DNA from: Sabulitectum sp964604135
Lineage (GTDB): Bacteria > Fermentibacterota > Fermentibacteria > Fermentibacterales > JCC-6
Length of the DNA stretch: 51,381 nucleotides
Reading direction: 5' to 3'
Assembly (NCBI GenBank): GCA_964604135.1
Contig: CAZRXU010000007.1
Span: forward strand, 1 to 51,381
Within the stretch, counting starts at the first letter, position 1, and each line of letters opens with the position of its first letter. Shown here piece by piece: positions 34,462 to 42,571 of this stretch. A program made the position numbers and the translations under genes. The notes below the pieces were generated by a model. That model was not told the origin of the DNA, ran no database searches, and saw only the letters and a list, made by a program, of their open reading frames with translations.

Positions 34462-35001
34462 ATGGCTAACCGATGGCGTTTTCAGTGTGTGAAATGCCAA
34501 TCGGAATTGTTCACAACATCACATACAACAGGGGGGTCCAGGGTGTCACAAGCCGATATGGTAAGCAAACGCGGTACGCAGGCATTGCTTTACTCAATAA
34601 CAAAAGCGCTACACAAGGCGGTTGGCGGTAATACTGCTGCTGTTCTGCGGTCTGCAAGTTCGGACATGCTGAAGGAATTCGCTGCACTGGGTATCGAAGA
34701 TCTTAGTTCGAACGATGTTTCTGAGTTACAGGATTCTTTCCGGAAAATATTCAAAGAGCTGAATTTTTGTGAAGATATCAAGTTTGAAAGCGAAGGTAAT
34801 TTGTGGAAGATGCATGTGCATGGCTGCAGCCTGTACGAGCTTACTCTGCACCTGAAAGAAAGCGATATCCCGCCGTTTGCATGCCCGTTTGCGAGTATAG
34901 CAGTTGCTATAGCCGAAAAAAATATGGGTGTAAAAGCAAGAGTTAAAGAAATTAAGAATGATGAGAAAATTAAGGGTTCAACAATCACAATCAGTATGTA
35001 G
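34462..35001 (+). CDS. Hypothetical cytosolic protein with Cys motifs
   Basis: A 179-residue protein without a signal peptide. A CVKC pair is at the N-terminus (RWRFQCVKCQ), a helical middle contains LLYSITKALHKAVGGNTAAV, and the C-terminal half has VHGCSLYELTLHLKESDIPP FACPFA, then VAIAEKNMGVKARVKEI and ITISM. The C-terminal pattern C......PP.ACPFA.....I....G.+.RV is reminiscent of small-molecule-binding V4R/heme-NO-type folds, but I cannot assign it. Cysteines suggest a metal or redox role. A good promoter lies just upstream and no ribosome binding site is visible, so translation may be nearly leaderless. It is monocistronic and ends at a shared convergent hairpin. Confidence 0.6.
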   Translation: MANRWRFQCVKCQSELFTTSHTTGGSRVSQADMVSKRGTQALLYSITKALHKAVGGNTAAVLRSASSDMLKEFAALGIEDLSSNDVSELQDSFRKIFKELNFCEDIKFESEGNLWKMHVHGCSLYELTLHLKESDIPPFACPFASIAVAIAEKNMGVKARVKEIKNDEKIKGSTITISM

Positions 35002-35024
35002 GTAAAGCTAAATGAAAACACAAA

Positions 35025-35055
35025 GGGGAGCGCGGTAATAAAAAGAGCGCTTCCC
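35025..35055. terminator. Bidirectional hairpin between convergent genes
   Basis: GGGGAGCGC (35025-35033) pairs with GCGCTTCCC (35047-35055) around a 13-base A-rich loop. On the minus strand the stem is followed by TTTGTGTTTTC, so it best terminates the minus-strand secreted gene that ends at 35064, and it may also serve the plus-strand gene. Confidence 0.6.
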
Positions 35056-35063
35056 GAATCTGT

Positions 35064-35906
35064 TCAGAAACCCGATTTGACAGATGCCCAGGTTAAGCGT
35101 TCAAGAGCAGTGGGCTCGAAGGAAAGCTCAACGAGATGATACTCGCTACTGATACGGTAGCTCCAGTAGATATGACCGTTACCCTCATTGTATGCAAGCC
35201 CGTATGATGAAAGGTTGCCGGAAACAGGGCAGTCAATGGATTCCTTAAAAGTCAGTGAGGTAACATCCCACTGGAAAAAGAAAAACTTTCTCTGAATTGC
35301 AGATGCAATGGCAACACAGGTATTGCCTCCAAACGGAAAAACAGTAAGCCCGGAAGGATATGCTCCAACTTCTGGTGTCGGGAAAAAAAGACTGGTGCCG
35401 CCGGGAACAAAGCGGCAAACACCGGTAACACCGCTTCCACCACCCTGGTTAGCTTCCCAGTAGTAAGAGTCATAGAAATCCATACCACGGCCGTTGTGCC
35501 CCGTGGGGTTAGTCACCTTTTCCCACGTCAGACCGTCGTCTTCAGTGTAGTACAGATCATTCTCTGCATAGTCGCAGTCATTGGTATGATAAACAGCTGA
35601 AGACGGGCTGTTGTTCCAGGCCACACCGTAGCAGTTGGTGTTAGAGGTGTCAAGCTGTATTGAAGACTGGGCAACACCACCGGTGCTGTAAAAACGAAGG
35701 ATGTCTTGTGACGCGTCAACACCGATAATAAGGGTATCTGTTGGTGAGATATACACATCAAGCCCCGAAGCAGTCTCAGATGAAAGAAGCCAGTTGTTAA
35801 CAACGTAAAGAGCAAAAGAATCGGTAGAATCGATACCGGTATTCATCTGGGCTGTCTGGGCAAAAGCAACAGCGCAACAGAAATAAATAGCGAAAGAATA
35901 CTTCAT
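35064..35906 (-). CDS. Secreted propeller-like protein
   Basis: A 280-residue exported protein with signal peptide MKYSFAIYFCCAVAFAQ. The start at 35906 follows a CAGGAGGTGTTCTT ribosome binding site; an upstream in-frame extension is not preferred. The body contains repeated beta strands (GLDVYISPTDTLIIGVDASQ, CDYAENDLYYTEDDGLTWEK, GHIYWSYRISSEYHLVELSF). The DDGLTW segment resembles Asp-box/BNR-type propellers such as sialidases and photosystem II assembly-like proteins. There is no catalytic assignment. It lies downstream of the shared hairpin in antisense orientation to the preceding gene. Confidence 0.65.
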   Translation of the reverse strand: MKYSFAIYFCCAVAFAQTAQMNTGIDSTDSFALYVVNNWLLSSETASGLDVYISPTDTLIIGVDASQDILRFYSTGGVAQSSIQLDTSNTNCYGVAWNNSPSSAVYHTNDCDYAENDLYYTEDDGLTWEKVTNPTGHNGRGMDFYDSYYWEANQGGGSGVTGVCRFVPGGTSLFFPTPEVGAYPSGLTVFPFGGNTCVAIASAIQRKFFFFQWDVTSLTFKESIDCPVSGNLSSYGLAYNEGNGHIYWSYRISSEYHLVELSFEPTALERLTWASVKSGF

Positions 35907-36075
35907 AAGAACACCTCCTGTACTGGTATATTTATCTGCACTCATTATACTCTATACGGCAACAGTATATATGTCAAGTATAAGGTATGCAGAAAAATAC
36001 ACACAGGCTGAATGAAGTAATATATGCAATAAACAGAACAGGCAATGATAAAACAATAGCAGTTCCAGGACTGCT

Positions 36076-38982
36076 TCAGCGGGTGTTCCACCCGATGTCT
36101 GTAAGGTGATCGAACAGCCTGTCGAATTCAATTTCTATAACTTTCAACAGAATGTTGGCGTTTCCAAGGTCGCCTTTAAGAGAAAGCTGCTCAAGCCTCT
36201 CACAGGCAATTGCAAGATTGTTTGCCCCTATGTTAAAAGAAGCACCTTTTAGAATATGAGTTGGAATTTTAACACCGATGGCATTGTCAGCCTTTACTGC
36301 GGCCGAAATATCACTTATCTGCTTCCTCGCTGAGGCAAGGAATATTTTAACAGATTCACGAATGGCCAGCATGTCATTGCCTATGTCACCCTTGAGCTTT
36401 CCGGAATTGAAGAAGGCAACATCATTGTCTTCTCTCAACAGTCTGTTGCCCTGGATTATTGACAGCCAGGAAGACAACACATTTGACACGGAAGTTGGCG
36501 TAACAGGTTTTGGCAGGTAGTCGTTCATACCGCATCGAAGGCACTTCTCACGGTCGCCTTCAAGAGCATTGGCTGTCATAGCAATAATTATAACACCGGG
36601 GTTTGCCGTTTCAAACCCTTCTGATCTAATTGTTTCTGTAGCCACATATCCGTCCATCACAGGCATCTGGCAGTCCATGAAAACTATGTCGTAATGCTGC
36701 TGTTTCAGTTTCTCAAGAACTTCTTCTCCGTTGGATACAATATCTGTCTCGTACCCAAGCTTCTCAATAATTCGTACAGCAACTAGCTGATTTATTGAAT
36801 TATCTTCCGCGATAAGTATCCTGACATCATTGTTCTGAGGTTCGATATCTGCCTGCTCTACAACAGGTGGGGTGCTGTCAAATTCTTTCTCTGTTCTGCA
36901 CAAAGAGATAAGACAGTCGGACAATTGGGTTTGCTTTATAGGTTTGGTCAGGTAGGTCGAGAAACCGAGTTCAAGCAGTCTGGTTTCATCTCCCCACGCG
37001 CCAATGGAAGACATCATTACCATCTTTGGTGTTTTGATTGCACTATCCATGATAATTTTCTGCCCGAGTTCTTCTCCGTCCATTCCAGGCATCTGCATAT
37101 CCAGTATTGCAATGCTGTAGGGGTCACCTGTCTCTGTCGCCTCCTTAAGAAGTTGCAGAGCTTCAGCTCCACTCTGGGCAACGGTGCATCTGCTGTTCCA
37201 CGATTCAAGAAGAAGAGAAAGCAGCCTGCGGTTTGTGGAATTGTCGTCTACGCCAAGTATGCGGATGTTCTCCAGAGGGTTAACTCTTGAATCATTCAAG
37301 GGGTTGAAAGGTTTTTCAAGTGTAAGAGTAAACCAGAATTCGGAACCGGCATTTTCTCTTGACAGCACTCCCATTTTCCCATCCATTACTTCCACAAGCC
37401 TTTTGCATATTGAAAGGCCAAGACCGGTGCCGCCGTATTTTCTGGTGGTGGAAGAATCCGCCTGGGTAAATGCATTAAAAATTGCATCAATTTTATCCGG
37501 GGCAATACCAATTCCGGTGTCTTTAACCGAGAATCGAAGCATTATGCTGTTATCAGATTCCTGCTCAACTGTAGCCGAAACGCTGATCTCCCCTTCGGCG
37601 GTGAACTTAAGGGCATTGTCTGCCAGGTTAAGCAGTATCTGTCTGATTCTAGCAGGGTCACCGGTAACAACGGCAGGGATGTCCGGGCTGGTAAGTGAAA
37701 TATACTCAAGCCCCTTGTTCTGAACTCTGACTGCCATGAGGTCTCCTACTTCATCAATAAGAGAAACCAGGCTGAAGTCGGTTTTTTCTATTTTAAGCTT
37801 TCCAGCTTCGATCTTGCTAAGATCAAGAATATCATTTATCAAAGCAATCAGCGCGGTACCGCTGGCATTTATTGTTTCTGTGTATTCCCTCTGCTCCGGT
37901 GTGAGTTCCGTTTCCATCAGCAGCCCGGTCATTCCAATAACCCCGTTAAGAGGTGTACGGATTTCATGGCTCATGTTGGCCAGGAACTCGCTTTTTGCCC
38001 TGTTCGCTTCCCTGGCCTGTCTTGCCGATTCTTCAGCGATACTCAAAGCCTCTTCCAGCTTTTTGCTGGTTCGGTCAACTTCCTTTTCAGATTTCAGTTT
38101 GTTTACTTCCATGTAGTGGTTGTGTACGGAATAAGCTACATCATCAGCAACTTCCTGAAACAGAGAACGTTCATCAGATGAAAGACTTATCTCTGTAGGC
38201 AGTTCTGCAGAGATTACTCCATAAAGCTTGCCGTCAGCCATCAAGGCCGCTGTAAATGGCCTGCTGCCAGGCTCAAGGCCAAGCAGGGGGCAATCGCCGC
38301 ACATGTTCCTGACATCATTTATAGAAACAAGTCCGGATCTTTCTATAGCGAGTTTAGCACATATAACAGGTTTGTTGGATTTGATAAGAGTATCGAGCCT
38401 GCTTTTGTTGTCTTCCGGTATACCTGAAAAGGCGGTTTTGTAAAAAGTATCGCTGTCTTCATCAAAGAGGGCAATCCAGGAAGAGGAATATCCTCTTGTG
38501 GAAATAAGGGCATCACAAACTCCCTGAATCATTGAGTCCAGATCTTTTTCCTTTGTAATAAGCTGATTGACCTGCCGCAGAGCTTTAAGAACCTTAGTAA
38601 GATGCTCTGTTTTTTTTCTGCTTTCGACTTCTTCAGAAATATCTCTTACATAGCACTCAAACCCGGTAAGCTTTCCTATTGTGTTTACAATGCGCCTTCC
38701 GTGTATTTCTGAACTGAAAGTAGAGCCGTCTCTTCTTGTCAACTCGCCTTTGTAAAGCTTCAACTCACCATCCTTGGCAAGGCTGCTAAGGAAGGAATGA
38801 CGCCTTTTCCTGTCATTAAAAAAATCATCTGTAAAACTTCTGCCCACCAGCTCATCGCCGGAGCTGTACCCAAAAATCAATACAGCACGGTTGTTTACAG
38901 ACTGAATAACACCAGTATCGTCAACGCGAAAATAAGCCTCACTCATGCTGTTGATAATCCGGGTCAGGTCATGTTCATTCAT
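36076..38982 (-). CDS. Hybrid sensor histidine kinase (PAS-GAF-HK-REC-REC-Hpt)
   Basis: A 968-residue cytosolic hybrid kinase. The order is: PAS (about 8-115, with MNEHDLTRIINSMSEAYFRV), GAF-like (about 140-290), coiled coil (295-335), HisKA with phospho-acceptor His339 in ANMSHEIRTPLNG, and HATPase (about 435-560) with N-box NLADNALKFT, G1 VKDTGIGI and G2 YGGTGLGLSI. Receiver 1 has Asp628 (ILDMQMPGMDG) and receiver 2 Asp770 (FMDCQMPVMDG). A C-terminal Hpt domain has His909 in THILKGASF. All phosphorelay residues are present. It lacks membrane segments, and no cognate output response regulator is seen, so the final receiver may be elsewhere in the genome. Confidence 0.93.
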   Translation of the reverse strand: MNEHDLTRIINSMSEAYFRVDDTGVIQSVNNRAVLIFGYSSGDELVGRSFTDDFFNDRKRRHSFLSSLAKDGELKLYKGELTRRDGSTFSSEIHGRRIVNTIGKLTGFECYVRDISEEVESRKKTEHLTKVLKALRQVNQLITKEKDLDSMIQGVCDALISTRGYSSSWIALFDEDSDTFYKTAFSGIPEDNKSRLDTLIKSNKPVICAKLAIERSGLVSINDVRNMCGDCPLLGLEPGSRPFTAALMADGKLYGVISAELPTEISLSSDERSLFQEVADDVAYSVHNHYMEVNKLKSEKEVDRTSKKLEEALSIAEESARQAREANRAKSEFLANMSHEIRTPLNGVIGMTGLLMETELTPEQREYTETINASGTALIALINDILDLSKIEAGKLKIEKTDFSLVSLIDEVGDLMAVRVQNKGLEYISLTSPDIPAVVTGDPARIRQILLNLADNALKFTAEGEISVSATVEQESDNSIMLRFSVKDTGIGIAPDKIDAIFNAFTQADSSTTRKYGGTGLGLSICKRLVEVMDGKMGVLSRENAGSEFWFTLTLEKPFNPLNDSRVNPLENIRILGVDDNSTNRRLLSLLLESWNSRCTVAQSGAEALQLLKEATETGDPYSIAILDMQMPGMDGEELGQKIIMDSAIKTPKMVMMSSIGAWGDETRLLELGFSTYLTKPIKQTQLSDCLISLCRTEKEFDSTPPVVEQADIEPQNNDVRILIAEDNSINQLVAVRIIEKLGYETDIVSNGEEVLEKLKQQHYDIVFMDCQMPVMDGYVATETIRSEGFETANPGVIIIAMTANALEGDREKCLRCGMNDYLPKPVTPTSVSNVLSSWLSIIQGNRLLREDNDVAFFNSGKLKGDIGNDMLAIRESVKIFLASARKQISDISAAVKADNAIGVKIPTHILKGASFNIGANNLAIACERLEQLSLKGDLGNANILLKVIEIEFDRLFDHLTDIGWNTR

Positions 38983-39481
38983 AGTGTTCCCTGCATTTCA
39001 GAAATGTGTCCCGAAAAATATCGCTAAATACCCTGTGCGTAAACCCCTCACCTTGCTGAGAGCAGTTTTCTCCGCGGGAAGTTCTTCTCACAAGCGGTGC
39101 AGGGAATCCTCCGTTCCTGTTATTTCCCGGGCAGATTTTTGTTGTAACGCTGAATTCAAAGCCATAACAGCAGTCCGTAGAACAGCGTATTCAGATAAAA
39201 TCGATTATCACGGCTGTATTATTCCTGCATTACCATAGAATAAGTTGGAAAAAGCTGAGCTATGGAGGTTAGTCCATATTGATGGCCGTAATCTGAAGGC
39301 CAATGCCGGGATAGGGAAAGAAATTGTTGAGTGGGAGGTATTCTCTGGCAGAGGGTTTATGCTTTCCGTAGAAACACCTATCCGGCTGGATGCCCCAGGA
39401 AGGAGGTGAAACACTTTTTGAGGTGTGTTGTCGCTATACGGAAGAAATCCCCGTTATCGGGAAAATCTTAGGGAGATGGAA
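38983..39481. other. Intergenic region with an unassigned open frame
   Basis: About 500 bases upstream of the orphan gene. A start-poor frame at 39245-39409 (TTG start, 54 codons, WRLVHIDGRNLKANAGIGKE and VFSGRGFMLSVETPIRLDAP) looks coding-like but has no ribosome binding site. A strong Shine-Dalgarno sequence, AAGGAGGTGA (39400-39408), overlaps its stop. It is followed by a TTG (39418) opening a 17-codon frame (MRCVVAIRKKSPLSGKS, stop at 39469-39471), a possible leader peptide. Both are low confidence. Confidence 0.3.
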
Positions 39482-40000
39482 ATGAAAGAATCAATGAGTG
39501 CATTGTTGGAGCTTCTCCAGATCGACCAGAATATGCCAGTGGCTGAATTGAATGTAGGCCAGTTGGTAGAAATCCTGAACTTTTCAAGTTTTCCACCTAC
39601 ATGTGCTGACTTTGCAGGTATTGCGGTTGGGCAACAGTATCCCAATCACCATATGCTGATGGTTAATGGAGTGCGCTTTCACCTGTACTACAACGGCGGC
39701 GGCAGAATCTCGGAATGGGGTGCATATCCAGGTGAACATTTTCTTGAAATGGTCGGAGATGTTGGTTCAGTCATAATAGATTCCCCATTTAAGGCAACAC
39801 TGATCGATCTTGAAGTAATGCAGGCAGGGCCCGATCCGGTTGAAATCCGATATTACAACAATGCAGGTCATTTGCTCGGAACTGTAACAACAACGCAGAA
39901 AGATGTTGTTGAACACATTCGGATTACAGGAACAAACCTGACAATTGTAAGTATGCACAACCCCGAGCTTCTTATTCGAAAAGTATGCTTCCAGGCATAG
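39482..40000 (+). CDS. Hypothetical protein upstream of the cas operon
   Basis: A 172-residue cytosolic protein that I do not recognise. The ATG at 39482 has GGGAG at 39471-39475, spaced by 6 bases; an upstream in-frame ATG at 39476 and a GTG at 39425 are less well placed. The sequence contains LLELLQIDQNMPVAELNVGQ, a hydrophobic-polar alternating middle (MLMVNGVRFHLYYNGGGRIS) and a likely beta-sandwich end (VEIRYYNNAGHLLGTVTTTQ). The C-terminal half with I.IT G.NL.IV resembles extracellular-type beta folds but no signal peptide is visible. It lies ~310 bases before cas3 and need not be part of the CRISPR locus. Confidence 0.6.
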   Translation: MKESMSALLELLQIDQNMPVAELNVGQLVEILNFSSFPPTCADFAGIAVGQQYPNHHMLMVNGVRFHLYYNGGGRISEWGAYPGEHFLEMVGDVGSVIIDSPFKATLIDLEVMQAGPDPVEIRYYNNAGHLLGTVTTTQKDVVEHIRITGTNLTIVSMHNPELLIRKVCFQA

Positions 40001-40309
40001 AATCAACCGATTCGTCTGAAGGCTATTCAGCCGGCCACCTGGGTTGTAGTCTAGTATCATCTCATTGAATGAAGGATACTAAACAGGTGGTTGGCTGATA
40101 TTTGAAGCTATATGATGTCATAAGGTTGCCGTAATAATAAAATAAAATGCGACAGAATAGTAGTGTTAATTGGATAGAGTGTTCAAAGGAGAAATGCATA
40201 TAAACAAATGAATAAAATGCAATATTGACTTCAAGGTGTGTATAAGGCAATATCTGTTATGTGAAGTGTATATTCAATTTATGTATAGTGGTGTTAAGAG
40301 GGAGGTTCT
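40001..40309. other. AT-rich region upstream of the cas operon
   Basis: This 309-base stretch becomes very AT-rich towards cas3. A TTGACT box (40225-40230) has only a weak CAATAT partner at 17 bases, so a promoter is likely in this region but its exact position is uncertain. The cas3 ribosome binding site GAGGGAGG lies at about 40299-40306. Confidence 0.4.
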
Positions 40310-42571
40310 ATGCAGAGTTATCGGGAATTTTTTAAGAAAGCTACCGGTTTTGAGCCGTTCCCGTGGCAGTTGCAGACGGCATCATCTGATTCAGTGCCGG
40401 AAATTGTATCTGTACCCACGGGAATGGGAAAAACGGCGGGAGTTGTGCTTTCATGGCTCTGGCGCAGGCACATCGGATCTGAAGGTGTGCCACGCAGACT
40501 TGTGTACTGTTTTCCGATGCGTGTTCTTGTGGAGCAGACGGAGGTGGCTGTAAGGAAGTGGATACACAACTTGGAACTTGATGTCGAGGTTCACATTCTT
40601 CTTGGCGGGAATGTCAGCAAAGACTGGGACAGGTATCCCGAAAAAGAAGTCATTCTGATTGGCACACAGGATATGCTGTTAAGCCGGGCATTGAACAGAG
40701 GATACGCGGTAAGCAGATTCCGATGGCCTGTTCAGTTTGCTCTTCTTAACAACGATAGTTACTGGGTGATGGATGAGGTACAACTCATGGGTGTTGGTTT
40801 ACAGACATCCCTGCAGATGCAAGCTATCAGAGAGCAGTTTCACAGTTATGGGGTTGTTAGCAGCACATGGATGAGCGCAACAATTTCAAGAGAATGGCTT
40901 GAAACTGTTGACCATTCCCCGGAAAATCTTGTGGAAGTCACCGCATCCGAAGATGATTATCAGTCACGAACCTTCAGCCTTCGCTTCTACGCCTCCAAAC
41001 AGATTTTTGAGGTTCCCACAGACATCCCGTTGGGGGATCGGATTCTTGATGAGCATATACCGGGTACTCTGACTATCATCGTAAGGAATACTGTTTCCAG
41101 GGCGGTGGAAGTATACAAAAGCCTGTTAAAGAAGAAGCCTGATGCAGAAATAATCCTGCTTCATTCAAGGTTCAGAAAACCGGACAGGGATGAGGTTCTT
41201 TCAAGGCTGTTCTCGGAGATCACTGAGGCAGGCAGAATTCTTGTTTCAACACAGGTGGTAGAAGCGGGAGTAGACATTTCTGCAAGAACGCTTTTTACAG
41301 ATGTGGCTCCATGGGCATCAATGGTGCAGAGATTCGGAAGGTGCAACAGAAAAGGCGAGTACGAAAGCTCATCCGTTTTCTGGATACACCCGGAGGACAA
41401 AGCCGGGTTTGCTCTTCCATATGAAGATGAAGAAGTATCTGCTTCTGTAATAAAGATGGAGAAACTCGAAAATGCAGGGCTGAAGTGGCTGCCTGAATCC
41501 AAAGAAGTGTTGAAGCCACAACCTGTTATCAGGAAGAAAGATGTGATTGAATTGTTCGATACCACGCCTGATCTCGCAGGTATGGATGTGGATGTTTCAC
41601 GGTTCATACGAAGTACTGAAGGTAAAACGGTGTTCGTGTTCTGGCGTAAGATTGATACGGAGAACCTCGATAATCAGAGTAAACCCGGTCGGGATGAACT
41701 TTGCAGGGTTTCACTGGCTGAATTGAAGAGGTATCTGAACAAAAAAAACGGTTGGGCCTGGGATCATCTATCAGGCCAGTGGAAGCTTGTAAAGAGATGT
41801 GTCCCCGGAGCAACAATAATGCTTGATTCGGCCGCAGGGGGGTACACGCCTGATACCGGCTGGCTGTCATCCAGCAAAAAACCGGTAAGGGTGCTGGTTA
41901 CTGAAGATACCCCGGCGGAATCAAATGATGATGACTATGGAGCACTGATCGGTATAGAAACAATTGCGGAACACACAGATCTTGTAGTTGAAGCAATAGA
42001 AGAAATCTGCAAATCAGTTGGAATTAACCCGGATGAAGACCTTCTAAGAGCAGCAAGATGGCATGATGCAGGAAAGGCGCACTGGGCTTTTCAGGCCCGC
42101 TTCGGAAATTCAGAGCAAGGTGATCTGGCAAAGGGTAACTGGGCTGTTGAAAGAAAGCAGTTTCCCAGAACGGGCTTCAGGCACGAACTGGCAAGCGCAC
42201 TTGCTTTACTTGAGAACGGTGGCTCTGATCTGTCTGCGTACTTGGCCGCCGCACATCATGGCAAAGTTAGGCTGTCCATCAGATCTCTTCCCATTGAAGA
42301 TGCCCCGGAGTCTGGCAAAAGACATGCCCGGGGAGTTCATGAAGGGGATATCCTGCCGGAAACAAAGCTTGGAAGCGGCGTGGTAATGCCGGATACAGCT
42401 TTGGAACTGGGTTGTATGGAGCTTGGCGGAGGTAACAATGGCAAGAGCTGGCTGTTGCGTACACTCAGGCTTAGAAAGAAGTACGGTCCTTTCAGGCTGG
42501 CGTTTCTGGAAGCTCTTGTTCGCATAGCAGACTGGCGTGGAAGCGAAAGGGGGGCAGAAGGCAATGTGTGA
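40310..42571 (+). CDS. cas3: Type I-G Cas3 helicase-nuclease with C-terminal HD domain
   Basis: A 753-residue Cas3, which unwinds and degrades target DNA after Cascade recruitment. The SF2 helicase comes first: Walker A VPTGMGKTA (35-43), DEVQ (155-158) in WVMDEVQLMG, motif III SAT (189-191) and motif VI QRFGRCNRKGE (340-350). The HD nuclease follows at the C-terminus: His555/Asp557 in EHTDLVV, the HD pair 585-586 in ARWHDAGKAHWAFQ, His625 in GFRHELASA and HH 649-650 in AAAHHGKVRLS. This order is known for I-G (former I-U), not for most type I Cas3. It is the first gene of the operon, with a GAGGGAGG ribosome binding site, and overlaps csx17 by 8 bases. Confidence 0.93.
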   Translation: MQSYREFFKKATGFEPFPWQLQTASSDSVPEIVSVPTGMGKTAGVVLSWLWRRHIGSEGVPRRLVYCFPMRVLVEQTEVAVRKWIHNLELDVEVHILLGGNVSKDWDRYPEKEVILIGTQDMLLSRALNRGYAVSRFRWPVQFALLNNDSYWVMDEVQLMGVGLQTSLQMQAIREQFHSYGVVSSTWMSATISREWLETVDHSPENLVEVTASEDDYQSRTFSLRFYASKQIFEVPTDIPLGDRILDEHIPGTLTIIVRNTVSRAVEVYKSLLKKKPDAEIILLHSRFRKPDRDEVLSRLFSEITEAGRILVSTQVVEAGVDISARTLFTDVAPWASMVQRFGRCNRKGEYESSSVFWIHPEDKAGFALPYEDEEVSASVIKMEKLENAGLKWLPESKEVLKPQPVIRKKDVIELFDTTPDLAGMDVDVSRFIRSTEGKTVFVFWRKIDTENLDNQSKPGRDELCRVSLAELKRYLNKKNGWAWDHLSGQWKLVKRCVPGATIMLDSAAGGYTPDTGWLSSSKKPVRVLVTEDTPAESNDDDYGALIGIETIAEHTDLVVEAIEEICKSVGINPDEDLLRAARWHDAGKAHWAFQARFGNSEQGDLAKGNWAVERKQFPRTGFRHELASALALLENGGSDLSAYLAAAHHGKVRLSIRSLPIEDAPESGKRHARGVHEGDILPETKLGSGVVMPDTALELGCMELGGGNNGKSWLLRTLRLRKKYGPFRLAFLEALVRIADWRGSERGAEGNV

